Assembly (NCBI GenBank): GCA_963746315.1
Contig: CAVVAR010000011.1
Span: 186,001 to 250,000, forward strand
DNA length: 64,000 bases
Origin: Ga0077555 sp963746315
Lineage (GTDB): Bacteria; Pseudomonadota; Alphaproteobacteria; Rhizobiales; Hyphomicrobiaceae
Reading direction: 5' to 3'
Positions 33,925 to 41,969 of this stretch are shown here, piece by piece; within the stretch, counting starts at the first letter, position 1, and the number at the start of each line of letters is the position of its first letter. The translations under genes were made by a program, and so were the position numbers. The notes beneath the pieces are model-generated. The model saw only the letters and a list, made by a program, of their open reading frames with translations. It searched no databases and was not told the origin of the DNA.

Positions 33925-35054
33925 AACGGTTGCTCATACTGGCCCTGCTGGTCTTCGCGGTTGTCCTGTTCAACCCCGGTCAGGTACTGCGATTTGATAG
34001 CCAGGACGGCGCAGCACAGGCTCGCAGTCCTATGGGTGGCGGCATTAAAGGTCGTGGTGGCGGCGGTCGAATGAGCGGTGCCAGAGCCCGGCCGAGACCC
34101 AACCGGAGCGTCAGGCCTGCAGCACGACCAAGCAGGCCGGCGACCCGCCCTGCAGCACGGCCATCGCGGCCTTCAACGCGGCCATCCCGGCCTTCCACAA
34201 GACCGGAGGTCGCTCGGCCACGGCCACCAGGCACCAGGCCAGCCAGGCCGGAACGTCCCGTGGCAGGCCGCCCGACCCGGCCTGCGCCCGGCGTTCGTCC
34301 GGAAAAGCCTGGCACCAGGCCAGAACGCCCGGTGGCAGACCGACCCACTCGACCCGAAGGCGTTACTCGTCCACAGCGCCCTGGCGCAGGCACTCGTCCA
34401 AGCCAGCCTATTGCAGGCGTTCGTCCCGGCAGGCCGAACCGCCCTGGCGCGGGCCACCGCCCTGGACGCCCACCACACGTTCGCCCGCCCATTGCCCGCC
34501 CGCCGGGATGGCGCCCGCCTCATTATCGTCCGCCACACTGGCGGCCGCCAAGCTGGCGTCCACCGTACTTCCGGCCGCCCTATATCAGGCCGCCACATCC
34601 GATCTGGGGTGGGTACTACTGGTATCCGCGGTGGGGCTGGTACTTCACGGCAGCTGTTGCCGGTGGAACGCTTGCCTACGTCCTAAATCTGCCTGACACC
34701 GATCCCTGTGATCAGGCCATCGTCGACGGCGAGACGTTGTACATTTGTGATGGCATTCTCTATCGCCCGACGGTGTATCGCGACGAACGCGTCTACGAGG
34801 TCGTTTCCTCGCAAGAGGACGCCGGCACCAGCGGAGGCATCTCCGGCCTGCTCCGGCTCACCTCACCAAGGATGCGCGGCGAAGCCGTGCGCGAGGTACA
34901 GGAAGCACTGGTCGCAGCAGGCTATGATGTCGGCGGAGTAGACGCTGTCTTCGGATCAGGTACTGACACGGCCTTGAGGCAGTTCCAGAATGATAATGGC
35001 CTTGAAGCTGACGGCGTTGTTGGTGACCAGACTGCCGCAGCGCTTGGGCTATAA
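33921..35054 (+). CDS. Arg/Pro-repeat envelope protein with peptidoglycan-binding domain
   Basis: 377 residues. N-terminal signal/anchor (MKRLLILALLVFAVVLFNP), then about 160 residues of RPxRP/RPTRP repeats (55-215) shifting into aromatic WRPPHYRPP repeats, a hydrophobic segment (GWYFTAAVAGGTLAYVLNL), a small domain with CDQAIVDGETLYICDG, and a C-terminal PG_binding_1 domain (VREVQEALVAAGYDVGGVDAVFGSGTDTALRQFQ). It probably spans the periplasm and binds the cell wall. It overlaps the DUF2092 gene by 4 nt; the pair occurs together in alphaproteobacteria. Confidence 0.8.
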   Translation: MKRLLILALLVFAVVLFNPGQVLRFDSQDGAAQARSPMGGGIKGRGGGGRMSGARARPRPNRSVRPAARPSRPATRPAARPSRPSTRPSRPSTRPEVARPRPPGTRPARPERPVAGRPTRPAPGVRPEKPGTRPERPVADRPTRPEGVTRPQRPGAGTRPSQPIAGVRPGRPNRPGAGHRPGRPPHVRPPIARPPGWRPPHYRPPHWRPPSWRPPYFRPPYIRPPHPIWGGYYWYPRWGWYFTAAVAGGTLAYVLNLPDTDPCDQAIVDGETLYICDGILYRPTVYRDERVYEVVSSQEDAGTSGGISGLLRLTSPRMRGEAVREVQEALVAAGYDVGGVDAVFGSGTDTALRQFQNDNGLEADGVVGDQTAAALGL

Positions 35055-35176
35055 AGCAAGTGACTGCGGCACGAGAATATTGCTGATAAGGCTTCGCACT
35101 CGTGTCCGCCGTCGGAGTTTTTGGGACCAGTGAGGCCTTGAGCTAAGCAAGTGTCTGGCTCATCTGGTTGGTGATG

Positions 35177-35597
35177 TTATGCGGCGTGATTGCGGTGTCG
35201 CAAGCGCCGGGTCTGCGTTGTGTTTCGCTTGATCCTTTCCGGTTCCGGCAGGATGGTTTGGCCACGGCCGAAGTAGACATCGGCAGTCGTCAGGTTGTTC
35301 AGGCTCTCGTGGTAACGGTGATGGTTGTAGTGGCTGACGAAGTTGCCGATGTCGAGCTCCAGATGGCCCAGCAGCAGGTAGTTCTCGAGCAGGATGCGGT
35401 TCTTCAGTGTCTGGTGCCAGCGCTCGATCTTGCCCTGGGTCTGGGGATGGTATGGCGCTCCACGAACATGCTGCATGCCGTTGTGATGAAGCCAGTTGGC
35501 CAGGTCGGTGGCGATGTGGGAGGAGCCATTGTCACTGAGCAGGCGGGGCTTGTGAACGACGTTAGCCTGATCACAGCCTGAAGCCTTCAGGGCTTGG
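35177..35597 (-). pseudogene. IS3-family OrfB C-terminal remnant
   Basis: Minus frame: VVHKPRLLSDNGSSHIATDLANWL (second catalytic Asp), GAPYHPQTQGKIERWHQTLKNRI (catalytic Glu), YNHHRYHESLNNLTTADVYFGRG, ending RRLRHRNHAA. The first catalytic Asp and everything before are missing. Confidence 0.85.
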
Positions 35598-36104
35598 GGT
35601 CAAGACGCACGGTCAGCCGGCTGACTGTCAACCGACGCGGTAGGATCGAAAGCGGTCGGCCAGAAGCCGGATTCCACAACCGGCTTGATGCACCGCAGCG
35701 ATCTTCGCGGCAACGACGGCCAACTCGACGTTCACGGAAAGCACATGCCGTCTGATCGTCCGTGTGTCGGGATGTCAGTTGTTCGTGCCCTGGCCCATGA
35801 CGTCGCGTCGCCGTGCCCCGGCGTCCGCTGCACCTAGATAGCCGACAGTCGCGCAATTGCCCGAGCAGTCCGCCGCGCCGTATGGGCATAGTCCGCTCTA
35901 CGGAGAGCTGCAGTCAGGTAAGCCCCAGAACCATCAGGATAGCCAGGAAGTCTTGGATCTCGCCACGGCGCGTGACCGCACCACAAGATGTTGCGCCTGC
36001 TCACGGCGGGCAAGGGCACCGCAGCGTCTGCGGTTTTGCGTCAGCGCTGCAGACCACATCGTGAATCGGACGCTGTGGGGTTTTCGCTGGCCTTCCTGCG
36101 CATC
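35598..36104. other. About 500 bp without a recognisable gene
   Basis: Frames on both strands are Arg/Ala-rich and motif-free. No terminal repeats seen. It separates the IS3 scrap from module B. Confidence 0.45.
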
Positions 36105-36135
36105 AAAAACGCCCCCTCCAATTTGAAGGGGACGT
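36105..36135 (-). terminator. Rho-independent terminator of the DUF3768 gene
   Basis: On the minus strand ACGTCCCCTTC, loop AAATT, then GGAGGGGGCGTTTTTG gives a strong stem followed by a T-run. It starts 4 nt after the DUF3768 stop codon. Confidence 0.8.
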
Positions 36136-36139
36136 GCGC

Positions 36140-36466
36140 TTAGTACTCCTCGGAGCGCATGATGGTGAGCACGCGGCAAGTCAGCCGCTCGTCGGTCGGG
36201 TCCTTGGTGCCGAATGAAAGTGTCGGATCGTAAAGATCAATCTTCCAGAAGATACGAATGCCATCGACCTCGAGCGCGCCGAAGTCGTGCTCGCCGTGCG
36301 GGTCGTTGTCTACCGTAAAGGCATCGAAGGATCTGACGGCGACGAAAACCTTGGCGACGAACAGCTGGCCCTCGGCCTGGACGCCGCGCGTGATCATTGT
36401 CCGGCCGTTGCCCTGTCCTTGGCGGCGATACCTGTCATTGAGACGCGCGATCTCGTTGGCTGACAT
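36140..36466 (-). CDS. DUF3768 family protein
   Basis: 108 residues; AAGGGAGAGACATC precedes ATG 36466. The sequence IARLNDRYRRQGQGNGRTMITRGV, HGEHDFGALEVDGIRIFWKIDLYD, DPTDERLTCRVLTIMRSEEY holds all hallmarks of DUF3768, a small family frequent on alphaproteobacterial plasmids and integrative elements. Function is unknown. It is divergent from the two small KIG-motif genes. Confidence 0.9.
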   Translation of the reverse strand: MSANEIARLNDRYRRQGQGNGRTMITRGVQAEGQLFVAKVFVAVRSFDAFTVDNDPHGEHDFGALEVDGIRIFWKIDLYDPTLSFGTKDPTDERLTCRVLTIMRSEEY

Positions 36467-36487
36467 GATGTCTCTCCCTTGCGGTTA

Positions 36488-36515
36488 GCCAGCATCCGAC
36501 CGTTCGGATGCTGGC
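36488..36515. promoter_or_regulatory. Perfect 12-bp inverted repeat between divergent genes
   Basis: GCCAGCATCCGA, a 4-nt CCGT spacer and TCGGATGCTGGC lie between DUF3768 (minus) and the small protein gene (plus). There is no T-run on either side, so an operator or RNA hairpin is more likely than a terminator. Confidence 0.5.
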
Positions 36516-36594
36516 GTCCGCCGTTGACACGCCGGGGAGCGCCAATCTCCATGATACAATGAAGCCGTTCATTATCGGAGTAAGCCCAACATTC

Positions 36595-36807
36595 ATGGAA
36601 AGCAGGATCGTTTACGAGAGCAAGCCCTCGATGGAGGTGTTCGTGGTGCACGAGCAAGACGGCGAGAGCTTCTGGCGGCGGATCGGTGCCGCCTTCGACC
36701 ACCGCGACGGTAAGGGCAAGACGATCATCGTCGATGCCTGGCCTGTCGGGGATCGGCTGATGCTGCGGGAGGTCGCGCCGCCCGAGGCGATGCGTGAGAT
36801 CGAATGA
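36595..36807 (+). CDS. Small KIG-motif protein, module B copy 1
   Basis: 70 residues from ATG 36595; starts at 36559 or 36508 are possible. The core FVVHEQDGESFWRRIGAAFDHRDGKGKTIIVDAWPVGDRLMLREV is homologous to 4071-4319 and 36936-37166. In this copy the PH of the shared block is DH and the usual ALPL is AWPV. It is followed by its neighbour paralogue after 128 bp. Function unknown. Confidence 0.6.
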   Translation: MESRIVYESKPSMEVFVVHEQDGESFWRRIGAAFDHRDGKGKTIIVDAWPVGDRLMLREVAPPEAMREIE

Positions 36808-36935
36808 GGCGGCCAGCATTCGCCGACACGCGCAGCACATGGTCAAGTCCCGCTGAGTACCGGTCTGGGGCATAATGCGGGGGGTGCACATCAGCGCCCC
36901 TCGTGTCGTTTCCCATTCATCTTCAGGAGGGTCAT

Positions 36936-37166
36936 ATGGCCACCAACAGTGCGCCGTCGCACAGCGTTTACACGGTCGAGGATCGTGGCGAAGGGGAAGA
37001 TCCCTTCTGGCTCAAGATCGGGGCTGCCTGGCCGCACAAGGATGGCCGCGGCTTCAACATCACGCTCTCGGCTTTGCCGCTCGACAGCCGGCTGGTGCTT
37101 CGGGTTCCGGCGGACAATGCAGAGGAGGCGCCACCTCCGGTCAAGCCGAGCAAGACAAGGCGCTGA
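36936..37166 (+). CDS. Small KIG-motif protein, module B copy 2
   Basis: 76 residues; ATG 36936 behind CAGGAGGGTCAT. Core VYTVEDRGEGEDPFWLKIGAAWPHKDGRGFNITLSALPLDSRLVLRVP, closest to the module A copy. The C-terminus is a Pro/Lys tail. A strong terminator follows at 37177. No known function; the conserved FW-x2-IGAA-W/F-x-H-x-DG-x-G block should define the family. Confidence 0.72.
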   Translation: MATNSAPSHSVYTVEDRGEGEDPFWLKIGAAWPHKDGRGFNITLSALPLDSRLVLRVPADNAEEAPPPVKPSKTRR

Positions 37167-37176
37167 GGCGAGCGAC

Positions 37177-37212
37177 GCTCCGCCCATCTTGTATGATGGG
37201 CGGAGCCTTTTT
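37177..37212 (+). terminator. Strong rho-independent terminator
   Basis: Perfect 12-bp stem GCTCCGCCCATC/GATGGGCGGAGC, loop TTGTAT, followed by CTTTTTC. It lies 10 nt after the stop of the small gene. Confidence 0.85.
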
Positions 37213-37344
37213 CGTCTCCGTTGTCCTGTGGACAGCATTTTACTGCGCGTGCTTTCCGGAGCTGCCGTAATCGGGGGTGCGACCCGAGCGGTATGCGTCT
37301 TTGGGCTAGCCTGTCGAAGTTCGAACAGAGCAGGAGGAAACCCC

Positions 37345-38385
37345 ATGCACTATTTCATCGGCCTTGACGTTTCGCTTGCCGAAGCGAGCGTCTGCGTTCT
37401 CGACGAGACGGGGGAAATCTACCGGGAAGCCAAGGTCCATTCCGATCCCGCTGACCTGGCATCCTTCATTCGTAACCTGGAGGTGCCCGTCCGACTGATT
37501 GGGATGGAGACCGGTCAGCTGTCGAACTGGCTCTATCACGGCCTGTGCGGCGCGGCGCTGCCGATCGTTTGCGTCGAAAGCCATCACATGAGCACGGCGT
37601 TGAAGGCGCAACGGGTCAAGACGGATCAGAATGATGCGCGGGGTATCGCACACATGATGCGGATGGGCTGGTATAAGCAGGTTCACGTGAAGAGCGCGCA
37701 GAACTCACGATATCGCATTCTGCTCAACAGCCGGCGCTGGATGCTGGAACGGCGGGTCGATCTCAGCAATCAAATCCGCGGATACTTGAAGACATTCGGC
37801 TACAAGTTGGGGCGGGTGCACTGGCGCCACAACTTCGAGAAGCGCGTCTTCGAGCTCCTCGCTGATGATCCCGACCTGCTGGCTGTCGTTGCGCCACTGC
37901 TGCGCGCTCGCACGATGATCCTGAAGGAGGTGGCAGACCTCGAGAAGCAGATCCGCAAAATAGTTCGCACCGATCCTGTGTGCCGGCGCCTGATGACGGT
38001 ACCCGGCATTGGCCCCATGAATGCTCTGGCCTTCGTGTCGGCGATCGACAATCCACATCTGTTCCGGCGCTCGCGCGATGTCGGTTCCTTCTTCGGTCTG
38101 GCGCCGGGCAAGTATGCATCCGGCGAGATCGATCGGACAGGACGCATTACAAAATGCGGTGACGAACTGGTTCGCACCTATCTCTACGAGGCCGCGAATT
38201 CGATCATGTCGCAGCTGCGCAGACCCTGTGCACTCAGAACGTGGGCGCTGGATCTTGCGAAGAGGTCGTCCGAGAAGTCGGCACGCGGGGCGCTGGCGCG
38301 AAAGATCGCGGTGATCCTGCACCGCATCTGGATCGACGGAACGGCTTTCGACTGGAAGCGGTCGACTTCGGAAGCTACGACATGA
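37345..38385 (+). CDS. IS110-family transposase
   Basis: 346 residues from ATG 37345 behind AGGAGGAAACCCC. The DEDD domain: YFIGLDVSLAEASVCVLD (first Asp), VRLIGMETGQLSNWL (Glu), VKTDQNDARGIAHMMR (Asp/Asp). The C-terminal transposase_20 domain: LMTVPGIGPMNALAFVSAI, FGLAPGKYASGEIDRTGRITKCGDELVRTYLYEAA with the catalytic Ser region. It looks complete and is the only IS between the small KIG genes and the rest of module B. Confidence 0.92.
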   Translation: MHYFIGLDVSLAEASVCVLDETGEIYREAKVHSDPADLASFIRNLEVPVRLIGMETGQLSNWLYHGLCGAALPIVCVESHHMSTALKAQRVKTDQNDARGIAHMMRMGWYKQVHVKSAQNSRYRILLNSRRWMLERRVDLSNQIRGYLKTFGYKLGRVHWRHNFEKRVFELLADDPDLLAVVAPLLRARTMILKEVADLEKQIRKIVRTDPVCRRLMTVPGIGPMNALAFVSAIDNPHLFRRSRDVGSFFGLAPGKYASGEIDRTGRITKCGDELVRTYLYEAANSIMSQLRRPCALRTWALDLAKRSSEKSARGALARKIAVILHRIWIDGTAFDWKRSTSEATT

Positions 38386-38940
38386 CGCTTCGCTTCCGGA
38401 TCACCAAGAGGATGATCTGACGAAGTCTTCGACACCGACAATAAGGAGATCGCGCGAGCGAGCCGAGGTTCCCTCGGGGACGAGAGGCTGGGAGAAGGAT
38501 GCGTCCGGTCGGCTGCAGGCCCGTCTGCTTACTCAGACGAGGCACTGCGTTTCGGAGTAAATCTCCTCCCACCTTTTCCAGAAACGAAGCCGTAGCATGT
38601 GGCAGCGGATACAGCCGGACCACGCAGAGAAGCCCGTCTTCGAGGAAATCTGGATGGCATACGCGCAGCTGTTACTGACGTCTGAAAGGGGAGCGAACAG
38701 CCTTTCCCTCGGAGCCACCGTCGCTCGCCTCACCCCAAGTTGGGCGGGCGCGGTGGCGAAGGGAAAGGCGGGCCATTTCCCTTGGTGAACTTGAGCGAAG
38801 CAGAATTGAGATTATAGTCCCAGCCGATGGGCTCGATTAGAGAAGCCGGCCCTCACCCAATAGGGGCCGGCGACCGGCAAGGCACGCGGGGTGCTTTCTG
38901 GTGGGTGCCTGAATGCTGATCGCGCACGACGGCACTTTAC
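38386..38940. other. 555 bp without a gene; contains a hairpin near the end of module B
   Basis: No gene motif is recognised. GCCGGCCC ... GGGGCCGGC at 38843-38870 forms a stable stem-loop with no T-run; it could end transcription of the module B operon, whose last stop is at 38941. Confidence 0.45.
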
Positions 38941-39900
38941 CTATCGTGGCATGAGGGACCGTTCGTTGCCTTCGCCATCGATCCAGATATGAGCAAGAGT
39001 GTTGGCGCCCTTGAGCGCCGTCCAGTCCGTGAACCAGAAAAGCGGCGAGCCCTTGCCACCGTTTGTCCGGTGCAAGGCCTCACGCATGCTTTGCGCACGC
39101 TCGGCAGTGCCGGTCACGACCAGCACACGGAAGCTGCGCCAGCCAAACGCCTGGCCGTGGAGCTGCGAGCGCCAGATGGATCCGTAGGCCAGGAACTTCC
39201 TCAGCATCGAGGATTGCAGGATATCCGAGCGCTCGACCGGCATGGTGCCCCGGTCGATCTCGACCAGGAAATTGCCACGTCGTCCGCGCGCTGGAAAACC
39301 CAGCGAGAAGACGTAGTCGGGCTCAATCCCGATGGTCCTTCGCGTCGACTGGAAGACGACGGGCACCGACAACCGATAGGGCTTTGCCGCCCCCCGTGTT
39401 GTCGCGGGCAGGCGCTCCAGTAGCGCTGGTCCGTCGCAGAGGTCGACGACGGGGCTGGCCGCGACAGCGATCGACAGGGCGATCGCAAACTCCGAAATCG
39501 CAAGCGTATGCTCCATGAATGGCCGGCCGACCTTGCGATTCTTATGTGCCCACGAGACCCGTGGTCCCGCCTCGAAGCCGTCGTAATGATTGAGGATGCG
39601 CGCGCCCTTGTCGCCGAGAGCGTAGACGGCAAGCGAGGAGCCGCCTCCAGGCCGGTAGAAATCATATTGGCATTCGGGGCGATCGAGATAGCCATGGTCG
39701 AAGAGCCCCTTGAGGCGGTTGGCGATGTTCTTGTTGGAGCCATCGATGACCCGCCGGACGTGATCGGAATTGAGAAACCGATAGCGGGCAACGGCACGCA
39801 GGATCTCGAGATCGCGGTCGGTCAGCTGGAAGGGTGGGGGATTGTCAGACCGTTTGCGGCGAGGCCGATAGGGGCCCCGATGACATGTGTCGAGAGTCAT
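38941..39900 (-). CDS. Replication-relaxation (Replic_Relax) family protein, module B
   Basis: 319 residues from ATG 39900. N-terminal winged helix FQLTDRDLEILRAVARYRFLNSDHVRRVIDGSNKNIANRLKGLFDHGYLDRPE is the PF13814 signature; then YALGDKGARIL, FMEHTLAISEFAIAL, GIEPDYVFSLG and FLVEIDRGTMPVERSD. The family is associated with plasmid replication/mobilisation. Its ATG has no ribosome-binding site but a TAGACT box 6 nt upstream. It is the last gene of module B, 53 nt after the membrane protein gene. The module A relative at 8902-9969 shares the E-x-DRGT motif. Confidence 0.85.
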   Translation of the reverse strand: MTLDTCHRGPYRPRRKRSDNPPPFQLTDRDLEILRAVARYRFLNSDHVRRVIDGSNKNIANRLKGLFDHGYLDRPECQYDFYRPGGGSSLAVYALGDKGARILNHYDGFEAGPRVSWAHKNRKVGRPFMEHTLAISEFAIALSIAVAASPVVDLCDGPALLERLPATTRGAAKPYRLSVPVVFQSTRRTIGIEPDYVFSLGFPARGRRGNFLVEIDRGTMPVERSDILQSSMLRKFLAYGSIWRSQLHGQAFGWRSFRVLVVTGTAERAQSMREALHRTNGGKGSPLFWFTDWTALKGANTLAHIWIDGEGNERSLMPR

Positions 39901-39912
39901 GATTTCAGTCTA
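39901..39912 (-). promoter_or_regulatory. Leaderless -10 candidate before the Replic_Relax gene
   Basis: On the minus strand GGTAGACTGAAATC directly precedes ATG 39900; TAGACT ends 6 nt before it. The string GGTAGACTGA is identical to that before the MerR-like gene at 13773. Confidence 0.5.
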
Positions 39913-39953
39913 CCATGCTGGGTAAGGGGAGCGGCGAGATGCGCAAGAGGCGA

Positions 39954-40808
39954 TCACGACACGTGATCCGGGAGCGCATACATGGTCGGGCCATTGCGGC
40001 CGTTCCGGAATTTCCTGGCACCCAATTCGATCAGGCGCGCATAGAAGCTGTACTGCGCGAGAGGCGTGAGACCACGGGCGCCGCACCAATTCGAATAGGC
40101 CTCGAAGATCGCCACGCAATGTTGCGGTTCGCCATGACCATAGCCGGACAACCAACGCGCGACGGTATCGTGCTCAGGCGGGGGCTCGGCTGAGGTGTAG
40201 CCGAACCAGGCGCTCCAGCAGGTGGCGTTGAAGAACCAGAGCGTGATGGCGAGGAACCATTCCAGACCAGGGAGCGGCCAGACGTGCACTGGCACTTTGG
40301 CTTGCGCAAGACGCGTGCGCGCGTCGTGAACGGCCAGTCGCGCGACGTCGATGCGCTTCTCGATCTGCCGCCGATCCCGGCGGCCAACCGTCTTGTAAGA
40401 TGCCTGCAACTGACCGAGATGGGCCTGGGCTTGCGCCAGCTCGAGTTTCAGCGACGCATAGAGATCCGCCGCTTTCGCCGACGGAGCGGCCGCCTTGGTC
40501 AGGTTGAGGGCAATGTAGCCGCGGACCGAATGGATCGAGAACAGCGATGCGATCACAAAGAGAGCACCGCACGTGATCGCGCCGAGGCGGTTATGAGGCC
40601 ACCAGTGCAACGCCCCGAAGACACTGGCGATCATGCCCAGATCGAACGCCAGCGCGAGGACGGCGAAAAGGAACGTGTTGGACACCGGTAACCAGCCAAA
40701 GGCTGGTTCCGGCGATGCGAGTGTCGCGGTGTAGCTGATCGAGGCCAGCGCCAAGACGGTGGTGATGATGCTGCCACTGATCACCGCGAGGATCTGCCAC
40801 GTCCTCAT
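39954..40808 (-). CDS. Membrane protein with central coiled coil, module B
   Basis: 284 residues. Hydrophobic segments near 5-27 (ILAVISGSIITTVLALASI), 44-62 and 76-98 are followed by a coiled coil (LYASLKLELAQAQAHLGQLQASYKTV ... RIDVARLAVHDARTRLAQA, about 118-170) and a fourth segment near 178-200 (GLEWFLAITLWFFNATCWSAW). A soluble tail (AYSNWCGARGLTPLAQYSFYARL) resembles the C-terminal winged helix of some plasmid proteins. Its start overlaps the stop of the Cys protein (ATGA). Topology matches 9966-10631 of module A. Confidence 0.65.
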   Translation of the reverse strand: MRTWQILAVISGSIITTVLALASISYTATLASPEPAFGWLPVSNTFLFAVLALAFDLGMIASVFGALHWWPHNRLGAITCGALFVIASLFSIHSVRGYIALNLTKAAAPSAKAADLYASLKLELAQAQAHLGQLQASYKTVGRRDRRQIEKRIDVARLAVHDARTRLAQAKVPVHVWPLPGLEWFLAITLWFFNATCWSAWFGYTSAEPPPEHDTVARWLSGYGHGEPQHCVAIFEAYSNWCGARGLTPLAQYSFYARLIELGARKFRNGRNGPTMYALPDHVS

Positions 40809-41533
40809 GGCCGGTCTCCCACAATTTTGGCGTGCCCGCGGCCGAGGGCTGGAAAGGCGATCACAAAATCACGCTGCCGGGTGCAAAGGCGACAGGTTGC
40901 GCACGTGACACCAGTGTGCGTGCGGGCCGGACAGACGATGACTTTGCGCCCGGCCGGCGTTTTGGTATTCGACATCTGGTGGCTTGGAACAACCGAGGTG
41001 ACGGGCCCGCAGCCGGTCTCGGCCAAAGCGTCGGCGTGGGCCAGGGAATTGCCACTGAGATTGATGGTGAAGCCATCGCGGTTGGCATTTGCGACCGCAG
41101 CCCGATTGCCGGCGTGATCGAGGACATCGAAATGCGTGTAGGTGAAACCGTTGCGCCCGCGGTTGGCATCGACAAGTTTGCCGAGTGTCGACTGGTCAAT
41201 CGTGATCTGGTCGTGCGTCGGGAGATCGCCAGCCTGGTTGTGACGCCAGACACTTCCGGGTGGCAGGCTGCGGATCGTGCCAAGCAGCTCCTCCAGGGAA
41301 TGGACCTTGATGCGCCCCTTCTGAAAGTGGCCGTTGACCGGCGTCCGGTCGAGTGCCGTCCAGAGAAAGCCGCCGAGCATGCCATGTTCGGCGTAACAGG
41401 CGCCAGCCATGGCGGTGCTGCCAGACTTTCGAAGAGGGCAGTTCAGTGGACAGGTTTGGCGAGGGCTGGTCGTGACGAGAATGGGACCGGTGATCGGATT
41501 GTAAGACTTTCGCGTAATCAGGAATTTTTCCAT
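40805..41533 (-). CDS. Seven-cysteine putative metal or Fe-S protein, module B
   Basis: 242 residues from MEKFLITRK at ATG 41533; an in-frame ATG at 41566 would add MSAPCNPGAPS. Cysteine sets TCPLNCPL, GACYAEHG and CPARTHTGVTCATCRLC match module A one for one, as do LPPGSVWRHNQAGDL and FTYTHFDV. The ribosome-binding site AGGAG lies inside an 8-bp hairpin stem (41539-41562), so its translation may be controlled. High conservation between copies suggests this protein is central to the module. The reaction is unknown. Confidence 0.7.
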   Translation of the reverse strand: MEKFLITRKSYNPITGPILVTTSPRQTCPLNCPLRKSGSTAMAGACYAEHGMLGGFLWTALDRTPVNGHFQKGRIKVHSLEELLGTIRSLPPGSVWRHNQAGDLPTHDQITIDQSTLGKLVDANRGRNGFTYTHFDVLDHAGNRAAVANANRDGFTINLSGNSLAHADALAETGCGPVTSVVPSHQMSNTKTPAGRKVIVCPARTHTGVTCATCRLCTRQRDFVIAFPALGRGHAKIVGDRP

Positions 41534-41538
41534 TGATG

Positions 41539-41562
41539 GTGCTCCTGGATTGCAAGGAGCAC
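41539..41562 (-). promoter_or_regulatory. Hairpin sequestering the ribosome-binding site of the Cys-protein gene
   Basis: On the transcript GTGCTCCT pairs perfectly with AGGAGCAC across an 8-nt loop; the second arm holds the AGGAG Shine-Dalgarno sequence, 5 nt before AUG 41533. An AT-rich run (TTCAATAAAATCAATTATTTAA) lies just upstream and may be the promoter. The rest of the 435-bp gap (41563-41969) has no recognisable gene. Confidence 0.6.
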
Positions 41563-41969
41563 TCATTTAAATAATTGATTTTATTGAATAAACGAGAGGA
41601 CAAGGTTGGCGATGAGCGATGCCGAGATGCGCTGAGAACGCATGCGCTCACATCAATTCAGCGTGAGATCGCTCTTTTGTTCGGCCGATGTGACGCGATG
41701 CGCAGGGGCAGGTCGCAAAGGTGCAGGTTGGCTCTCAATGGCGTGTCTTGAAATGCCTTGAGGCACCAGTGGGCTTGCCATCGGTGCGCTTGGCGATCTC
41801 GATGATCGGAGTGAGGAGGGGGCGACCCAGCAAAAGTCGGTGACCGCGTCGGGTTGACTGAAGTACCGGCGAACCAGGTCAGGTGGAAAGAAGCGCGAGG
41901 CGGGGCGACGACCTCCGACACCGCATGCGACCAGAGATGACGGACACTTGGCCCGACGGTGGACTGCAG

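Noticed and set aside
38843..38870. A rho-independent terminator for module B
   Set aside because: The stem is strong but no T-run follows on the minus strand, so it is mentioned only as a hairpin within the gap.
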